33,209 nt of DNA from UBA1081 sp964443825 (GCA_964443825.1 CAYUEV010000011.1:1-33209), one strand, 5' to 3'. Positions 7,836 to 17,380 are shown, numbered from the stretch's first letter. Notes: generated by a model not told the origin, from the letters alone. Made by a program: numbers and translations.

Positions 7836-10800
7836 ATGGTTTACAGGGTATTTGTTGAAAAGAAAGAGGGACTTTCAAACGAGGCTCTTTCTCTTAAAAG
7901 CGACGTAAAATCGCTTCTTAACGTCGATATTAAAAGTTTAAGAATAATAAACCGCTACGACGTCGAAAATATAGACGAAGTTTCGTTCGAAAGAGCCGTA
8001 AAGACGGTTTTTTCGGAGCCTCAGCTTGATAACGTTTATAGGGAGCTAAAATTATCCGAGGGCGACGCCGCGTTCGCCTCTGAATATCTTCCCGGGCAGT
8101 TTGACCAAAGAGCCGATTCGGCGGCTCAATGTATTCAAGTTATAACCGAGGGCGAAAGACCTCTCGTCAGAACCGCCAAGATTTATGTCATTTCTGGCAA
8201 AATTAAGGATTCCGACCTTGATAAAATAAAAAAGTACGTCATTAACCCCGTAGAGAGCAGGGAAGCGTCGCTTGATAGATTCACGACGCTTAAAACAGAT
8301 TATCAAGAGCCTGATATGCCCAAGGTTTTAGATGGCTTTAACGACCTTGACGACGAAGGGCTTTTGGAGTTTATCAATATAAACGGTCTCGCGATGGATC
8401 TTGAGGATTTAAAATTCTGCCGCGATTATTTTAAATCCGAAAATAAAACGCCCACTATGACTGAAATTAAAGTTATAGACACTTACTGGTCGGATCACTG
8501 CCGCCATACGACTTTTTTAACCGCGATCGACAGCGTAAAATTTTTAGATCCCTTAGCCCGGAAGGCATATGATGAGTTTATGGCGGTAAGGCGTGAACTC
8601 GGGAGAACAAAACCCGTAAATCTTATGGAAATAGCCACTATAGGGGCTAAATATTTAAAATCAAAAGGCGAGCTTAACAACCTTGACGAGTCGGACGAGA
8701 TTAACGCTTGCACCGTTAAAATAAAAGTAAATGTAAACGGTAAAGAAGAGGATTGGCTTTTACTTTTTAAAAACGAAACGCACAATCACCCTACCGAAAT
8801 AGAGCCGTTTGGCGGGGCGGCCACTTGCATCGGCGGGGCTATAAGAGATCCTCTCTCGGGGAGAGCGTATGTGTACGCCGCGATGAGAATTACGGGTTCC
8901 GCCAACCCTCTCGCTTTAGCGTCCGACACGATAGAAGGCAAACTCCCGCAAAGAAAAATCGCGCAAACCGCGGCGATGGGGTATTCCTCATACGGCAACC
9001 AAATCGGTCTCGCCACAGGCGTCGTGGACGAAATCTACCACGAGGGGTATATGGCGAAACACATGGAAATAGGCGCTGTTTTAGCCGCCGCCCCCTCTAA
9101 AAACGTGAGAAGAGAAGAACCCGAGCCTTACGACAATATCATCCTCTTAGGCGGTAGAACGGGAAGGGACGGTTGCGGGGGAGCTACAGGTTCCTCAAAA
9201 TCGCACACATTAAAATCGCTTGAAACTTGCGGCGCTGAGGTTCAAAAAGGCAACGCCCCTGAAGAGAGAAAACTTCAAAGATTATTTAGAAATTCCGAAG
9301 CGTCTAAACTTATAAAAAGATGCAACGATTTTGGCGCGGGCGGAGTTTCGGTCGCCATAGGCGAAATAGCCGACGGATTGGAAATTGACCTTGATAAAGT
9401 CCCCAAAAAATACGAAGGGTTGTCGGCTACGGAACTCGCCATAAGCGAGTCGCAGGAGAGAATGGCGGTCGCGGTATCTCCCGACGATACCGAAAAGTTT
9501 ATAAAACTCGCCGACAGTGAAAATCTCGAGGCCACGGCGGTAGCCTATGTTAAGGACGAAAAACGCCTTACAATGAGGTATAAAGGCGTAAAAGTCGTAG
9601 ATATTTCGAGAGAATTTTTAAATTCAAACGGCGCTCCCAAACATATCGACATAAAAGTAAAAAGTCCTAAAAATTACGATAAAAAACCTGTTTCGTCATT
9701 TATAGACGGCTATAAAGCGCTGGCGGACGATTTGAACGTATGCTCAAAAAGAGGGCTTTCAGAGAGATTCGACTCGACTATCGGAGCGGGAACGGTCTTA
9801 GCTCCTTTCGGCGGCAAAAATCAGCTTACCCCGATTCAGGCGATGGTTCATAAGATTCCGCTTTTAGAAGGCGAGACGGACGATTGTTCGTTTATGTCTT
9901 GGGGCTACAACCCGTTTATAACCGAGAAAGACCCGTTTAAAGGCGCGTATCTCGCTGTTCTTGAGTCTATTTCAAAACTTATAGCCTCCGGCGCGTCGTT
10001 TAAAAATATTTATCTTACGTTTCAGGAGTATTTTCCGAAACCCGAAAAAGACCCCGAGCGCTGGGGACTGCCTTTGTCCGCTCTTTTAGGCGCGTTTAAG
10101 GCGCAAATGGACTACTCATGCGCGGCGATAGGCGGCAAAGACTCCATGAGCGGCACTTTTGAAAATATCGACGTTCCGCCCACTCTCGTTTCATTTGCCG
10201 TTACGACGGGCAAAACTTACGACGTTGTTTCACCCGAGTTTAAAAAACCGTGGCATAAAGTCGTCCTTTTAAAATGCGAAAGTAAAAACGGTCTTCCCGA
10301 CCCGGAACAGGAAAAAGAACTCTTTGACGTTGTAAACAGCCTTATTAAAAAAGGTTATGTTGAGGCGTGCTCCGCCGTAGGTTACGGGGGGATAGCCGAA
10401 TGCGTCATGAAAATGGCGTTCGGCAACAGTATTGGTTTTGAGTTTAATGAGGAAATAGAAATTTCAGAGCTGTTTTCCTACAATTACGGCGCGTTTGTTT
10501 TAGAGCTTAACACCGAGGAAGAAACGGGGACCCTTTTAGGTCATACGAGAGACGAGAAAACCATAAAATACGGCGAGCGGGAGATAACAATCAAAGAGCT
10601 TTTAAGTATATATGAAAATAAACTCGAGCCTGTTTACCCTTGCAACATAAAAAATAACGAAAAAGATATACCCATATTTAATTACAATTCAGAAAAAAGA
10701 CAAAAATCCTCGTTTAAAATCGCGAAGCCGCGAGTTTTAATTCCCGTTTTCCCCGGTACTAACTGCGAGTATGACAGCGAAAAAGCCGTTATAAGAGCGG

Positions 10801-11522
10801 GAGGCGTACCTGAAACATTCGTAATAAACAACTTAACGCCGTTAGGGGTTTCGGAGTCCGCGTCGGCGTTTTCGGAGAAAATCAAAAACTCAAATATAAT
10901 ATTTATCCCCGGAGGATTTTCAGGCGGCGACGAGCCGGAAGGGTCGGGCAAATTTATAACGTCGTTTTTTAGAAACGGCAAAATTAAAGACGCGGTAAAC
11001 GAACTTCTTAAAAACCGCGACGGTTTAATATTGGGTATTTGCAACGGATTTCAGGCTCTTATAAAATTAGGTCTCGTTCCATATGGCGAGATAATAGACG
11101 CGGACGAGAACTGCCCCGTCCTAACATACAATACGATAGGAAGACATCAGTCGAGAATCGTCAGAACGAGAATTGCCTCTAATAAATCCCCATGGCTTAT
11201 GAACACGGCTCCGGGCGAAATTTACAGCGTCCCCATATCGCACGGCGAGGGGAGATTTATAGCGAGCGAGGAACTTATAAACAAACTCTCCGAGAACGGT
11301 CAAATCGCGACGCAGTATGTTGATTTTGACGGAAAACCCACTTGCGATATTCGCTTTAATCCCAATAATTCCGACTGCGCTATAGAGGGCATAACTTCTC
11401 CCGACGGGAGAGTACTGGGCAAAATGGGTCATTGCGAGCGATATGGGAAGGATCTTTACAAAAACGTCGACGGCGATTTTGATATCCCGCTCTTCTCTTC
11501 CGCCGCGGAGTATTTTTCATAA
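7836..11522 (+). CDS. purL: Single-chain FGAM synthase PurL (with fused glutaminase)
   Basis: Phosphoribosylformylglycinamidine synthase of 1228 residues, which converts FGAR, glutamine and ATP to FGAM. It is the large one-chain form used by Clostridia and streptococci, so separate purS and purQ genes are not needed. The synthase part carries TYWSDHCRHTTF and FKNETHNHPTEIEPFGGAATCIGG. The C-terminal class I glutamine amidotransferase starts at about residue 970 (VLIPVFPGTNCEYD), with nucleophile Cys1069 in GICNGFQAL and a later SHGEGRF His. The stop overlaps the ATG of the next gene (TAATG), which implies coupling. GGTGA about six bases before ATG supports the start. Confidence 0.97.
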   Translation: MVYRVFVEKKEGLSNEALSLKSDVKSLLNVDIKSLRIINRYDVENIDEVSFERAVKTVFSEPQLDNVYRELKLSEGDAAFASEYLPGQFDQRADSAAQCIQVITEGERPLVRTAKIYVISGKIKDSDLDKIKKYVINPVESREASLDRFTTLKTDYQEPDMPKVLDGFNDLDDEGLLEFININGLAMDLEDLKFCRDYFKSENKTPTMTEIKVIDTYWSDHCRHTTFLTAIDSVKFLDPLARKAYDEFMAVRRELGRTKPVNLMEIATIGAKYLKSKGELNNLDESDEINACTVKIKVNVNGKEEDWLLLFKNETHNHPTEIEPFGGAATCIGGAIRDPLSGRAYVYAAMRITGSANPLALASDTIEGKLPQRKIAQTAAMGYSSYGNQIGLATGVVDEIYHEGYMAKHMEIGAVLAAAPSKNVRREEPEPYDNIILLGGRTGRDGCGGATGSSKSHTLKSLETCGAEVQKGNAPEERKLQRLFRNSEASKLIKRCNDFGAGGVSVAIGEIADGLEIDLDKVPKKYEGLSATELAISESQERMAVAVSPDDTEKFIKLADSENLEATAVAYVKDEKRLTMRYKGVKVVDISREFLNSNGAPKHIDIKVKSPKNYDKKPVSSFIDGYKALADDLNVCSKRGLSERFDSTIGAGTVLAPFGGKNQLTPIQAMVHKIPLLEGETDDCSFMSWGYNPFITEKDPFKGAYLAVLESISKLIASGASFKNIYLTFQEYFPKPEKDPERWGLPLSALLGAFKAQMDYSCAAIGGKDSMSGTFENIDVPPTLVSFAVTTGKTYDVVSPEFKKPWHKVVLLKCESKNGLPDPEQEKELFDVVNSLIKKGYVEACSAVGYGGIAECVMKMAFGNSIGFEFNEEIEISELFSYNYGAFVLELNTEEETGTLLGHTRDEKTIKYGEREITIKELLSIYENKLEPVYPCNIKNNEKDIPIFNYNSEKRQKSSFKIAKPRVLIPVFPGTNCEYDSEKAVIRAGGVPETFVINNLTPLGVSESASAFSEKIKNSNIIFIPGGFSGGDEPEGSGKFITSFFRNGKIKDAVNELLKNRDGLILGICNGFQALIKLGLVPYGEIIDADENCPVLTYNTIGRHQSRIVRTRIASNKSPWLMNTAPGEIYSVPISHGEGRFIASEELINKLSENGQIATQYVDFDGKPTCDIRFNPNNSDCAIEGITSPDGRVLGKMGHCERYGKDLYKNVDGDFDIPLFSSAAEYFS

Positions 11523-12214
11523 TGTCGCTTTTCGCAATATCAGACACGCACTTATCCTTAGGGCAAAATAATAAGTACATGGATATTTTTAAGGGCTGGG
11601 AAAATTACGTCGAGAAGCTAAAAACGCGCTGGAACGCCGTCGTGGGGAGCGGCGACTTAACGGTAATTTCCGGCGACGTGTCATGGAGCATGAGAATCAC
11701 CGAGTGCTTTAACGATTTTGATTTCATAAACAAGTTAAACGGCGAAAAAATAATAATAAAAGGCAACCACGATTACTGGTGGACGACCATGAAGAAAATG
11801 GAAAACTTTCTTCAGTTAAATAATTTCGACACAATATCCTTTTTAAATAACAACAGTTTCAAAGCGGGAAATTTTGCCGTAACCGGCACGAGAGGATGGT
11901 TCTTTGACTCTTCCCGAGAGACTGAGAATATACTTTTAAGAGAAAGAGAGAGACTAAAAAGATCCATTGAATCCGCTTTAGAACAAAATTTAGAGCCTAT
12001 AGTTTTTCTTCATTATCCGCCCATACTCGACGGGGTTTGCGAAGAAGAGATTTTCTCCGTTTTAACGGAGTACAAAATAAAAAGGTGCTATTTCGGGCAT
12101 ATTCACGGCGAAACTACGGGAAGATACGACAACTTTACAAAAGACGGAATAACTTTTTCGCTTATCTCCTGCGACAGATTGAATTTTAGACCAAAACTTA
12201 TTGAAAAATATTGA
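11522..12214 (+). CDS. Metallophosphoesterase at the end of the purine operon
   Basis: A 230-residue cytoplasmic calcineurin-like phosphoesterase with the full two-metal set: DTH (Asp8, His10), GD (Asp52), GNHD (Asn82-His83-Asp84), His164 in LHYPP, and GHIH (His193, His195). The family fold hydrolyses phosphomonoesters or diesters; the substrate cannot be read from sequence. It resembles the short predicted phosphohydrolases grouped around COG1768. The start ATG shares one base with the purL stop, and a terminator follows, so it is the last cistron of the purine operon. A role on a nucleotide or sugar-phosphate by-product is possible, but this is inference. Confidence 0.85.
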   Translation: MSLFAISDTHLSLGQNNKYMDIFKGWENYVEKLKTRWNAVVGSGDLTVISGDVSWSMRITECFNDFDFINKLNGEKIIIKGNHDYWWTTMKKMENFLQLNNFDTISFLNNNSFKAGNFAVTGTRGWFFDSSRETENILLRERERLKRSIESALEQNLEPIVFLHYPPILDGVCEEEIFSVLTEYKIKRCYFGHIHGETTGRYDNFTKDGITFSLISCDRLNFRPKLIEKY

Positions 12215-12244
12215 AGCGGCGGTTAGCGGTTGGATTTGCAAAAT

Positions 12245-12284
12245 CGGCGGTTTTTTACCGAAACAGTAAAAACCGCTGTTTTTT
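12245..12284 (+). terminator. Intrinsic terminator of the purine operon
   Basis: The arms GCGGTTTTTTAC (12247-12258) and GTAAAAACCGC (12266-12276) pair with one bulged T, the stem extends outward by a G-T and a C-G pair, and the loop is seven bases. Six T follow at 12279-12284. It lies 30 nt after the phosphoesterase stop. Confidence 0.85.
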
Positions 12285-12320
12285 GATTTTAATATCTAAC
12301 ATATTTTTAAAATAAAGTAC

Positions 12321-12349
12321 TGGAAATTACTATTTTAATGTGGTATAAT
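12321..12349 (+). promoter_or_regulatory. Promoter of tig-clpP-clpX run
   Basis: TATAAT at 12344-12349 is preceded by TGG, giving an extended -10. TGGAAA at 12321-12326 is a weak -35 at 17-base spacing. It follows the purine terminator and precedes tig by about 40 nt. No CIRCE or CtsR-type repeat (GGTCAAA-type) was noticed, so heat-shock control of clpP is not evident here. Confidence 0.7.
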
Positions 12350-12391
12350 GTATTGGATAGCTAATAAACGCACCTTAGAAAGGAATATTAC

Positions 12392-13771
12392 ATGAGTTTA
12401 AAATCATCCGAAAAGACGGGAACTAACGAAGTCGCTCTTGAAATCTCCATAGGCGCTTCCGAGTTTAACGACGCGTTAATGAAAGCGTACAATAAAAATA
12501 AGAATAAAATCGAAATTCCCGGTTTTAGAAAAGGCAAAGCTCCTAAAGCTTTAATAGAAAAATACTACGGCGAAAGCGTTTTTTACGAGGACGCTCTCGA
12601 TATAGCGTTCCCCGATTCATACGGCGCGGCTCTGGAAGAAGGCGGTATAGACGCCGTGGGAAGCCCGTTCGATATCGACGTTAAAACGATAGGCAAGGAA
12701 GGTGTGGAGCTTTCCTGCAAAGTTTCCGTAAGACCTGTTATAGAGCTTACAGACTACAAGGGTATAGAAGCCGAAAAGCGCGAATACCCCGTAACCGATG
12801 AGGACGTGGACGCGAAACTTTCCCAAATGGCGCAGGAGAACGCGAGACTGATAGACGTAGACACAAGGCCGGTTCAAGACGGCGATATAGTCAATATCGA
12901 CTATGAAGGCTCCGTAGACGGCAAGCCTTTTGACGGCGGCAAAGACGAAGGGCACGACCTCTTAATCGGGAGCGGGTCTTTTATTCCGGGCTTTGAGGAG
13001 CAGATAATAGGGCATTCGCTGGACGAGGAGTTTACAATCGACGTAAAATTCCCCGACGAGTACCACGCTAAAGACCTTTCCGGCAAAGAAGCTCAGTTTA
13101 AAGTTAAGATTAACTCGATTAAATATGAGGAACTGCCGGATCTTGACGACGAGTTCGCGAAAGATGTAAGCGAGTTCGACACTTTGGAAGAGCTTAAAAG
13201 CGATACTAAAAAGACCCTTAAAGAAGAAGCTAAAAAGAGAAGCGACGACGAGTTTAGGTCAAACGTCTTAGATAAGTTGGCGGAGCTTGTAAAAGACGAA
13301 ATCCCCGAATGCATGATAGATAATGTTATAGACGATTATATCGACAACATGGAGTACTCTTTAAGGCAGAGCGGACTCACTTTCGACGAGTATCTTAAGT
13401 ATACGAAGCAAAGCGAGGAAGAAGTAAGAAACTCCTACAGAGACAGAGCCTTGAACACCGTAAAAACAGGTCTCGCCCTCGACAAAATCGCTGAACTCGA
13501 AAAAATAGAACCCACTGAAGAGGATTTTGAGAAGCAATATAAAGAAATAAGCAAAATGTACGGCGTGACGCCGGAGGACGCCAAAAAATACACGTCCGAA
13601 AAAACCGTTAAAGACGGAATACTTCGCGAGAAAGCCGTGGATTTTGTGGTTGAGAACGCCGTAGCGCAAGCTCCCAAAGACGCGGAAGACGATTCCGAAG
13701 ATTCTTCCGAAGAAGCCGTTAACGAAAACGAAGAAACTTTAGACGACGACAATACCGATAACGAAACTTAA
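12392..13771 (+). CDS. tig: Trigger factor (ribosome-bound chaperone, PPIase)
   Basis: A 459-residue trigger factor that binds the ribosome exit tunnel and shields nascent chains. The ribosome-docking loop GFRKGKAP is at residues 44-51. The FKBP-type prolyl isomerase domain spans roughly 156-245 (GDIVNIDYEGSVDGKPFDGG). The C-terminal helical chaperone arms follow, ending in a strongly acidic, low-complexity tail from about 430. AAAGGA precedes the ATG by seven bases. It heads a run with clpP and clpX, the common tig-clpP-clpX arrangement. Confidence 0.97.
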   Translation: MSLKSSEKTGTNEVALEISIGASEFNDALMKAYNKNKNKIEIPGFRKGKAPKALIEKYYGESVFYEDALDIAFPDSYGAALEEGGIDAVGSPFDIDVKTIGKEGVELSCKVSVRPVIELTDYKGIEAEKREYPVTDEDVDAKLSQMAQENARLIDVDTRPVQDGDIVNIDYEGSVDGKPFDGGKDEGHDLLIGSGSFIPGFEEQIIGHSLDEEFTIDVKFPDEYHAKDLSGKEAQFKVKINSIKYEELPDLDDEFAKDVSEFDTLEELKSDTKKTLKEEAKKRSDDEFRSNVLDKLAELVKDEIPECMIDNVIDDYIDNMEYSLRQSGLTFDEYLKYTKQSEEEVRNSYRDRALNTVKTGLALDKIAELEKIEPTEEDFEKQYKEISKMYGVTPEDAKKYTSEKTVKDGILREKAVDFVVENAVAQAPKDAEDDSEDSSEEAVNENEETLDDDNTDNET

Positions 13772-13813
13772 TATAACGAAGATAAATTTAAAATTATAAA
13801 AGGTGGTAATTTT

Positions 13814-14395
13814 ATGGCGCTCGTACCGACCGTTATTGAGCAGACTAACAGAGGAGAAAGAGCATACGATATTTTTTCGCGTCTTCTAAACGACAGAATC
13901 ATAGTTCTCTCGGACGAAGTGAACGACGCTACGGCGAGTCTTGTTGTGGCGCAGCTTTTGTTCCTTGAGGGACAGGACGCGGATAAAGACATAAGTCTTT
14001 ACATCAACAGCCCCGGCGGATCCGTTTCGGCGGGATTCGCGATTTACGACACAATGCAGTACATTAAATGCGACGTTTCAACTATTTGCATGGGCATGGC
14101 GGCCTCGATGGGAGCTTTTCTCCTTTCGTCCGGCGCAAAGGGCAAGAGATTCGCGCTGCCCAACAGCCTTATAATGATACACCAGCCTTCAGGCGGCACG
14201 CAAGGTCAGGCCACCGAAATAGAAATCGTCGCGAAACAGATATTAAAAACAAAAGAGAACCTCAATAGAATTCTTTCAGAGAACACGGGAAGACCAATAG
14301 AGGAAATCTACCGCGACACGGAACGCGACAATTACATGACGGCCGAAGAGGCACGCGACTACGGTATAGTGGACAAAGTCATAGTCCACAGATAA
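13814..14395 (+). CDS. clpP: ATP-dependent Clp protease proteolytic subunit ClpP
   Basis: A 193-residue serine peptidase subunit that assembles as a tetradecamer and degrades substrates fed by ClpX. The catalytic triad is Ser98 (GMAASMGAF), His123 (MIHQPSGG) and Asp172 (TERDNYM). No propeptide extension is apparent beyond the short N-terminal loop. AAGGTGG lies a suitable distance before ATG. clpX follows 46 nt downstream. Confidence 0.98.
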   Translation: MALVPTVIEQTNRGERAYDIFSRLLNDRIIVLSDEVNDATASLVVAQLLFLEGQDADKDISLYINSPGGSVSAGFAIYDTMQYIKCDVSTICMGMAASMGAFLLSSGAKGKRFALPNSLIMIHQPSGGTQGQATEIEIVAKQILKTKENLNRILSENTGRPIEEIYRDTERDNYMTAEEARDYGIVDKVIVHR

Positions 14396-14441
14396 TTAAA
14401 ATCACTTAAATTTAGCGTAAACGGAGTAACCATAAAAATCA

Positions 14442-15740
14442 ATGTCAAAAAACGACGATATGAGCGTTGACAATATTCGCTGCTCATTTTGCGGAAAAGC
14501 GGGGAATAAAGTCCGCTCGATGATAGCGGGTCCCGGCAATATATACATATGCGACGAGTGCGTGGAGCTCTGCCGCGCCATAATCGAAGAAAAAGAGTCT
14601 ACGCAGTCTAAAAAGAAAGGTTTAAGACCGAGAAAGAATCTTCCTAAGCCTAAAGCCATAAAAGAAAAGCTTGACGAGTACGTCATAGGACAGGACAGAG
14701 CCAAAATGGCTCTTTCCGTCGCGGTTTATAACCACTACAAGAGAATCTTCAGGGGCGGGGAGAGCGACGTTGATTTGCAAAAGAGCAACGTTCTGCTTTT
14801 AGGTCCCACCGGCGTGGGTAAAACGATGCTCGCTCAGACGCTCGCGAAAATTCTCGACGTGCCGTTCGCCATAGCCGACGCCACTACTCTTACCGAGGCG
14901 GGTTATGTCGGCGAGGATGTGGAAAATATACTTTTAAGGCTTATTCAGGCGGCTGATTACGATATTGAAAAGGCTCAGTGCGGGATAATATATATCGACG
15001 AGATAGACAAGATCTCGAGAAGATCCGAGAATCAGTCGATAACCCGCGACGTAAGCGGCGAAGGCGTTCAGCAGGCTCTTCTAAAAATCCTTGAGGGCAC
15101 TGTAGCCAACGTCCCGCCCCAAGGCGGAAGAAAGCACCCTCAGCAGGAGTTTATCCAAATCGACACCACCAACATTCTCTTTATTTGCGGCGGGGCTTTC
15201 GACGGATTGGAAAAAATCATCGAAAACAGAATAGGCAAATCGGTTTTAGGTTTTGAGGCCGACGTCAAGATAAAATCAGAAACGGACTACGATAAAATTA
15301 TCTCTAAAGTCATACCTCAAGATCTTGTTCGCTACGGCTTAATTCCCGAACTTGTAGGGCGCATACCCGTAATTTCCACCTTAAACAGACTCGACAAAGA
15401 CGCTCTTGTAAAAATCCTTGTAGAGCCCAAGAACTCACTTGTCAAGCAATATACTAGCCTGTTTGGCATGGACAATATCGAGCTTCACTTTAACGACGAC
15501 GCGTTAGAGGCTATCGCGGAAGCGACTTTAGAAAAAAACACGGGCGCGAGAGGACTTAGAGCTATTATGGAAAACGCCCTTGTAAATATTATGTACGAGT
15601 CGCCGTCCGACGTAAACATTTGCAGGATTACCATAACCAAGAAGTGCGTAACCGAAGGCGCGAAACCGGTCGTAGAGTACGATATGACGAGAAGCGTAAG
15701 TTCCGACGAAGACACTAAAACCGCCGTAAAAGCGGTTTAA
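14442..15740 (+). CDS. clpX: ClpX, ATP-dependent unfoldase of Clp protease
   Basis: A 432-residue AAA+ unfoldase. The N-terminal zinc domain has Cys14, Cys17, Cys37 and Cys40. Walker A is GPTGVGKT (121-128), and Walker B is around IIYIDEIDK (Asp186-Glu187). A short C-terminal tail beyond the AAA+ small domain is variable. The ATG at 14442 lies 15 nt after GGAG, a long spacing; an in-frame stop at 14433 rules out earlier starts. The next ATG (14460) would still keep the zinc domain. Confidence 0.97.
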   Translation: MSKNDDMSVDNIRCSFCGKAGNKVRSMIAGPGNIYICDECVELCRAIIEEKESTQSKKKGLRPRKNLPKPKAIKEKLDEYVIGQDRAKMALSVAVYNHYKRIFRGGESDVDLQKSNVLLLGPTGVGKTMLAQTLAKILDVPFAIADATTLTEAGYVGEDVENILLRLIQAADYDIEKAQCGIIYIDEIDKISRRSENQSITRDVSGEGVQQALLKILEGTVANVPPQGGRKHPQQEFIQIDTTNILFICGGAFDGLEKIIENRIGKSVLGFEADVKIKSETDYDKIISKVIPQDLVRYGLIPELVGRIPVISTLNRLDKDALVKILVEPKNSLVKQYTSLFGMDNIELHFNDDALEAIAEATLEKNTGARGLRAIMENALVNIMYESPSDVNICRITITKKCVTEGAKPVVEYDMTRSVSSDEDTKTAVKAV

Positions 15741-15747
15741 GCGGCTT

Positions 15748-16530
15748 ATGGGAAGCGATTTTAAGCTTTGCGATTACGACGGCGTATCGAAATATCTTTC
15801 ACCGGGCGTAAGACTCGTTTTTCTTGACAGCGTAACTTCGACAAACACTCTTTTAAAAAAAGCCGCGGAGGACGGCGAGGACGAAGGTTTGCTCCTTGTC
15901 GCCCTCAGTCAGACGGCGGGGAGAGGAAGCAAAGGAAGGTCGTTTTTATCAAGATACGGCGAGGGCGTTTACTTTAGCCTTTTATTAAGACCGCGCCTTA
16001 AACCGTCCGATAATCTCCTTATCACTACTCTCGCGGCGGTCGCCGTTTCTTTAAGCATAGAAAAGAATACGTCTAAAGAAACCAAAATTAAATGGGTAAA
16101 CGACGTGTATGTCGGTCAAAAAAAAGTCGCGGGGATTTTAACCGAGTCGTCTTTTTTGGGCGACAATATAAATTACGCCATATTGGGCATAGGAATCAAT
16201 ATGATTCTTAACGAGGACGCCCTTCCCGCAGAGCTTAAATCCAAGGCGGGTTCGGTTTTTAATTCTTTTAGCGAAATAGATAATCTTCCCGCTAAAATAG
16301 TAGCCGACTGCGTTAATATTTTTTTGGAAAAATATAAAACCCTTCCCCAAAAGGATTTTTTAAGCGACTACAGAACGAGGTCGTATTTAGACGGAAAATG
16401 CGTTAGATTCTTTAAAAACGGCATGGAAAGAGAAGGTCTTGTCTTAGGGGTAGACGAAGATTTCAGCTTAAAAATTGATTCTGAAGGAGAAATACTAAAT
16501 TTAACGGCGGGCGAGACCGTCATCATGTGA
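15748..16530 (+). CDS. birA: Biotin-[acetyl-CoA-carboxylase] ligase, no DNA-binding domain
   Basis: A 260-residue biotin-protein ligase that adenylates biotin and attaches it to carboxylase carrier proteins. The biotin/ATP loop GRGSKGR is at 58-64, KWVNDVYVGQKKVAGILTE at about 110-128, and GIGINM in the centre, followed by the C-terminal SH3-like BPL_C domain. The N-terminal winged helix of the BirA repressor is absent, so it is enzyme only. It starts 7 nt after clpX and is probably cotranscribed. Confidence 0.93.
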   Translation: MGSDFKLCDYDGVSKYLSPGVRLVFLDSVTSTNTLLKKAAEDGEDEGLLLVALSQTAGRGSKGRSFLSRYGEGVYFSLLLRPRLKPSDNLLITTLAAVAVSLSIEKNTSKETKIKWVNDVYVGQKKVAGILTESSFLGDNINYAILGIGINMILNEDALPAELKSKAGSVFNSFSEIDNLPAKIVADCVNIFLEKYKTLPQKDFLSDYRTRSYLDGKCVRFFKNGMEREGLVLGVDEDFSLKIDSEGEILNLTAGETVIM

Positions 16531-16552
16531 TTATTGAATTTTGGAAAAAGTT

Positions 16553-17215
16553 ATGAAAAATATTATCGCGTTGATTTTATGCGCCGTTTTGGTTTTCGTC
16601 TTTTCGTCATGTTCCAAAACTGACGGGGCTGAGGACGAAACGGGGACGGTCGTTTTTGAAAGCCCTCAAGAAGCGTATGAAGCTATGACGGGAGCGGCTA
16701 TTTCAGGCGATTTTAGCGACGCCTTAAGGTACTATGAAAGCGGCGCGGAGGACGCTACCGACCCGGAACTCTCCAACTGGTACAATTACGCAAAATCCGC
16801 TAACGACTACGACGCGAAGGGCTGCATAGGCTACCCGCTTGATTTTCTTATGAACAGAGTGAGCGTTCAGTTTGACGGTTCGAAAGCTCTTATGGGCGAG
16901 CTTCAGACCATGGTTCACGATTTGAACGGTTGCTACGCTATGGGCGACGTATACCTTTATCTTCAAGACGGTAAAATAGCCGTTGGCGAGGCGACGCGCC
17001 TTGTCGATAAAAATTACGCCCCATGGGAACTTGTCATAAAAGACGACGTTCTCTATTGGGCGAAACACAATATGGACGGCGCGGACGAACTCCTTTACAC
17101 TATTGAGAGGAGCGATACGGGGCTTACCGTAACGGCTGTGGAAGGCGTTGAAAACGATATTTACGCGGGCAATTACAGTTACTCCCCCGCCGAGCAGCCG
17201 ATTCTCTACTACTAA
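16553..17215 (+). CDS. Small lipoprotein of unknown function
   Basis: About 220 residues, with a lysine start, a hydrophobic segment and a lipobox-like VFSSC, so Cys20 should be lipidated and the protein anchored on the outer face of the membrane. I do not recognise the mature domain. It is acidic, rich in Tyr and Asp, and begins with a segment like SPQEAYEAMTGAAISGDFSDALRYY, similar in style to bacterial lipoproteins with a DUF4878-like helical start. The ATG at 16553 gives a standard signal peptide; an in-frame TTG at 16541 would add four residues. It is the last gene before a terminator and shows no functional tie to birA. Confidence 0.75.
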   Translation: MKNIIALILCAVLVFVFSSCSKTDGAEDETGTVVFESPQEAYEAMTGAAISGDFSDALRYYESGAEDATDPELSNWYNYAKSANDYDAKGCIGYPLDFLMNRVSVQFDGSKALMGELQTMVHDLNGCYAMGDVYLYLQDGKIAVGEATRLVDKNYAPWELVIKDDVLYWAKHNMDGADELLYTIERSDTGLTVTAVEGVENDIYAGNYSYSPAEQPILYY

Positions 17216-17245
17216 AACATTTTGCGTTTATTTAAAAGAACAAAC

Positions 17246-17281
17246 TTCCGCCTTGGAACTCGCCTTGGCGGAATTTTTATT
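17246..17281 (+). terminator. Intrinsic terminator after the tig-clpP-clpX-birA run
   Basis: TTCCGCC (17246-17252) pairs perfectly with GGCGGAA (17267-17273). The 14-base loop could shrink by internal pairing, and five T follow at 17274-17278. It is 30 nt after the lipoprotein stop. Confidence 0.8.
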
Positions 17282-17321
17282 TTAGTAAAGTTTATTTTTT
17301 CTAATTTTTTTTAAATAATGC

Positions 17322-17351
17322 TTGACTTTTCTATTAACGATTAGTTATAAT
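17322..17351 (+). promoter_or_regulatory. Promoter of the MFS transporter gene
   Basis: TTGACT (17322-17327) and TATAAT (17346-17351) are 18 bases apart in very AT-rich DNA. The expected start near 17358 gives a leader of about 120 nt. That leader carries two palindromes, both placed where a bound repressor would block transcription. Confidence 0.75.
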
Positions 17352-17359
17352 AAATAAAA

Positions 17360-17376
17360 AAGCGTTTCAAATGCTT
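17360..17376 (+). promoter_or_regulatory. 17-bp palindrome, candidate operator
   Basis: AAGCGTTTCAAATGCTT is an inverted repeat around a central C with one mismatched pair. It begins just after the -10 element, overlapping the expected transcription start, a typical repressor site. It does not fit the catabolite-responsive consensus well, so the cognate regulator is unknown; no regulator gene lies next to it in the window. Confidence 0.45.
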
Positions 17377-17380
17377 CCAT

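Noticed and set aside
17360..17376. Catabolite-responsive element (CcpA site)
   Set aside because: The palindrome is odd-length and does not line up with the cre consensus in either direction; kept only as an unnamed operator.
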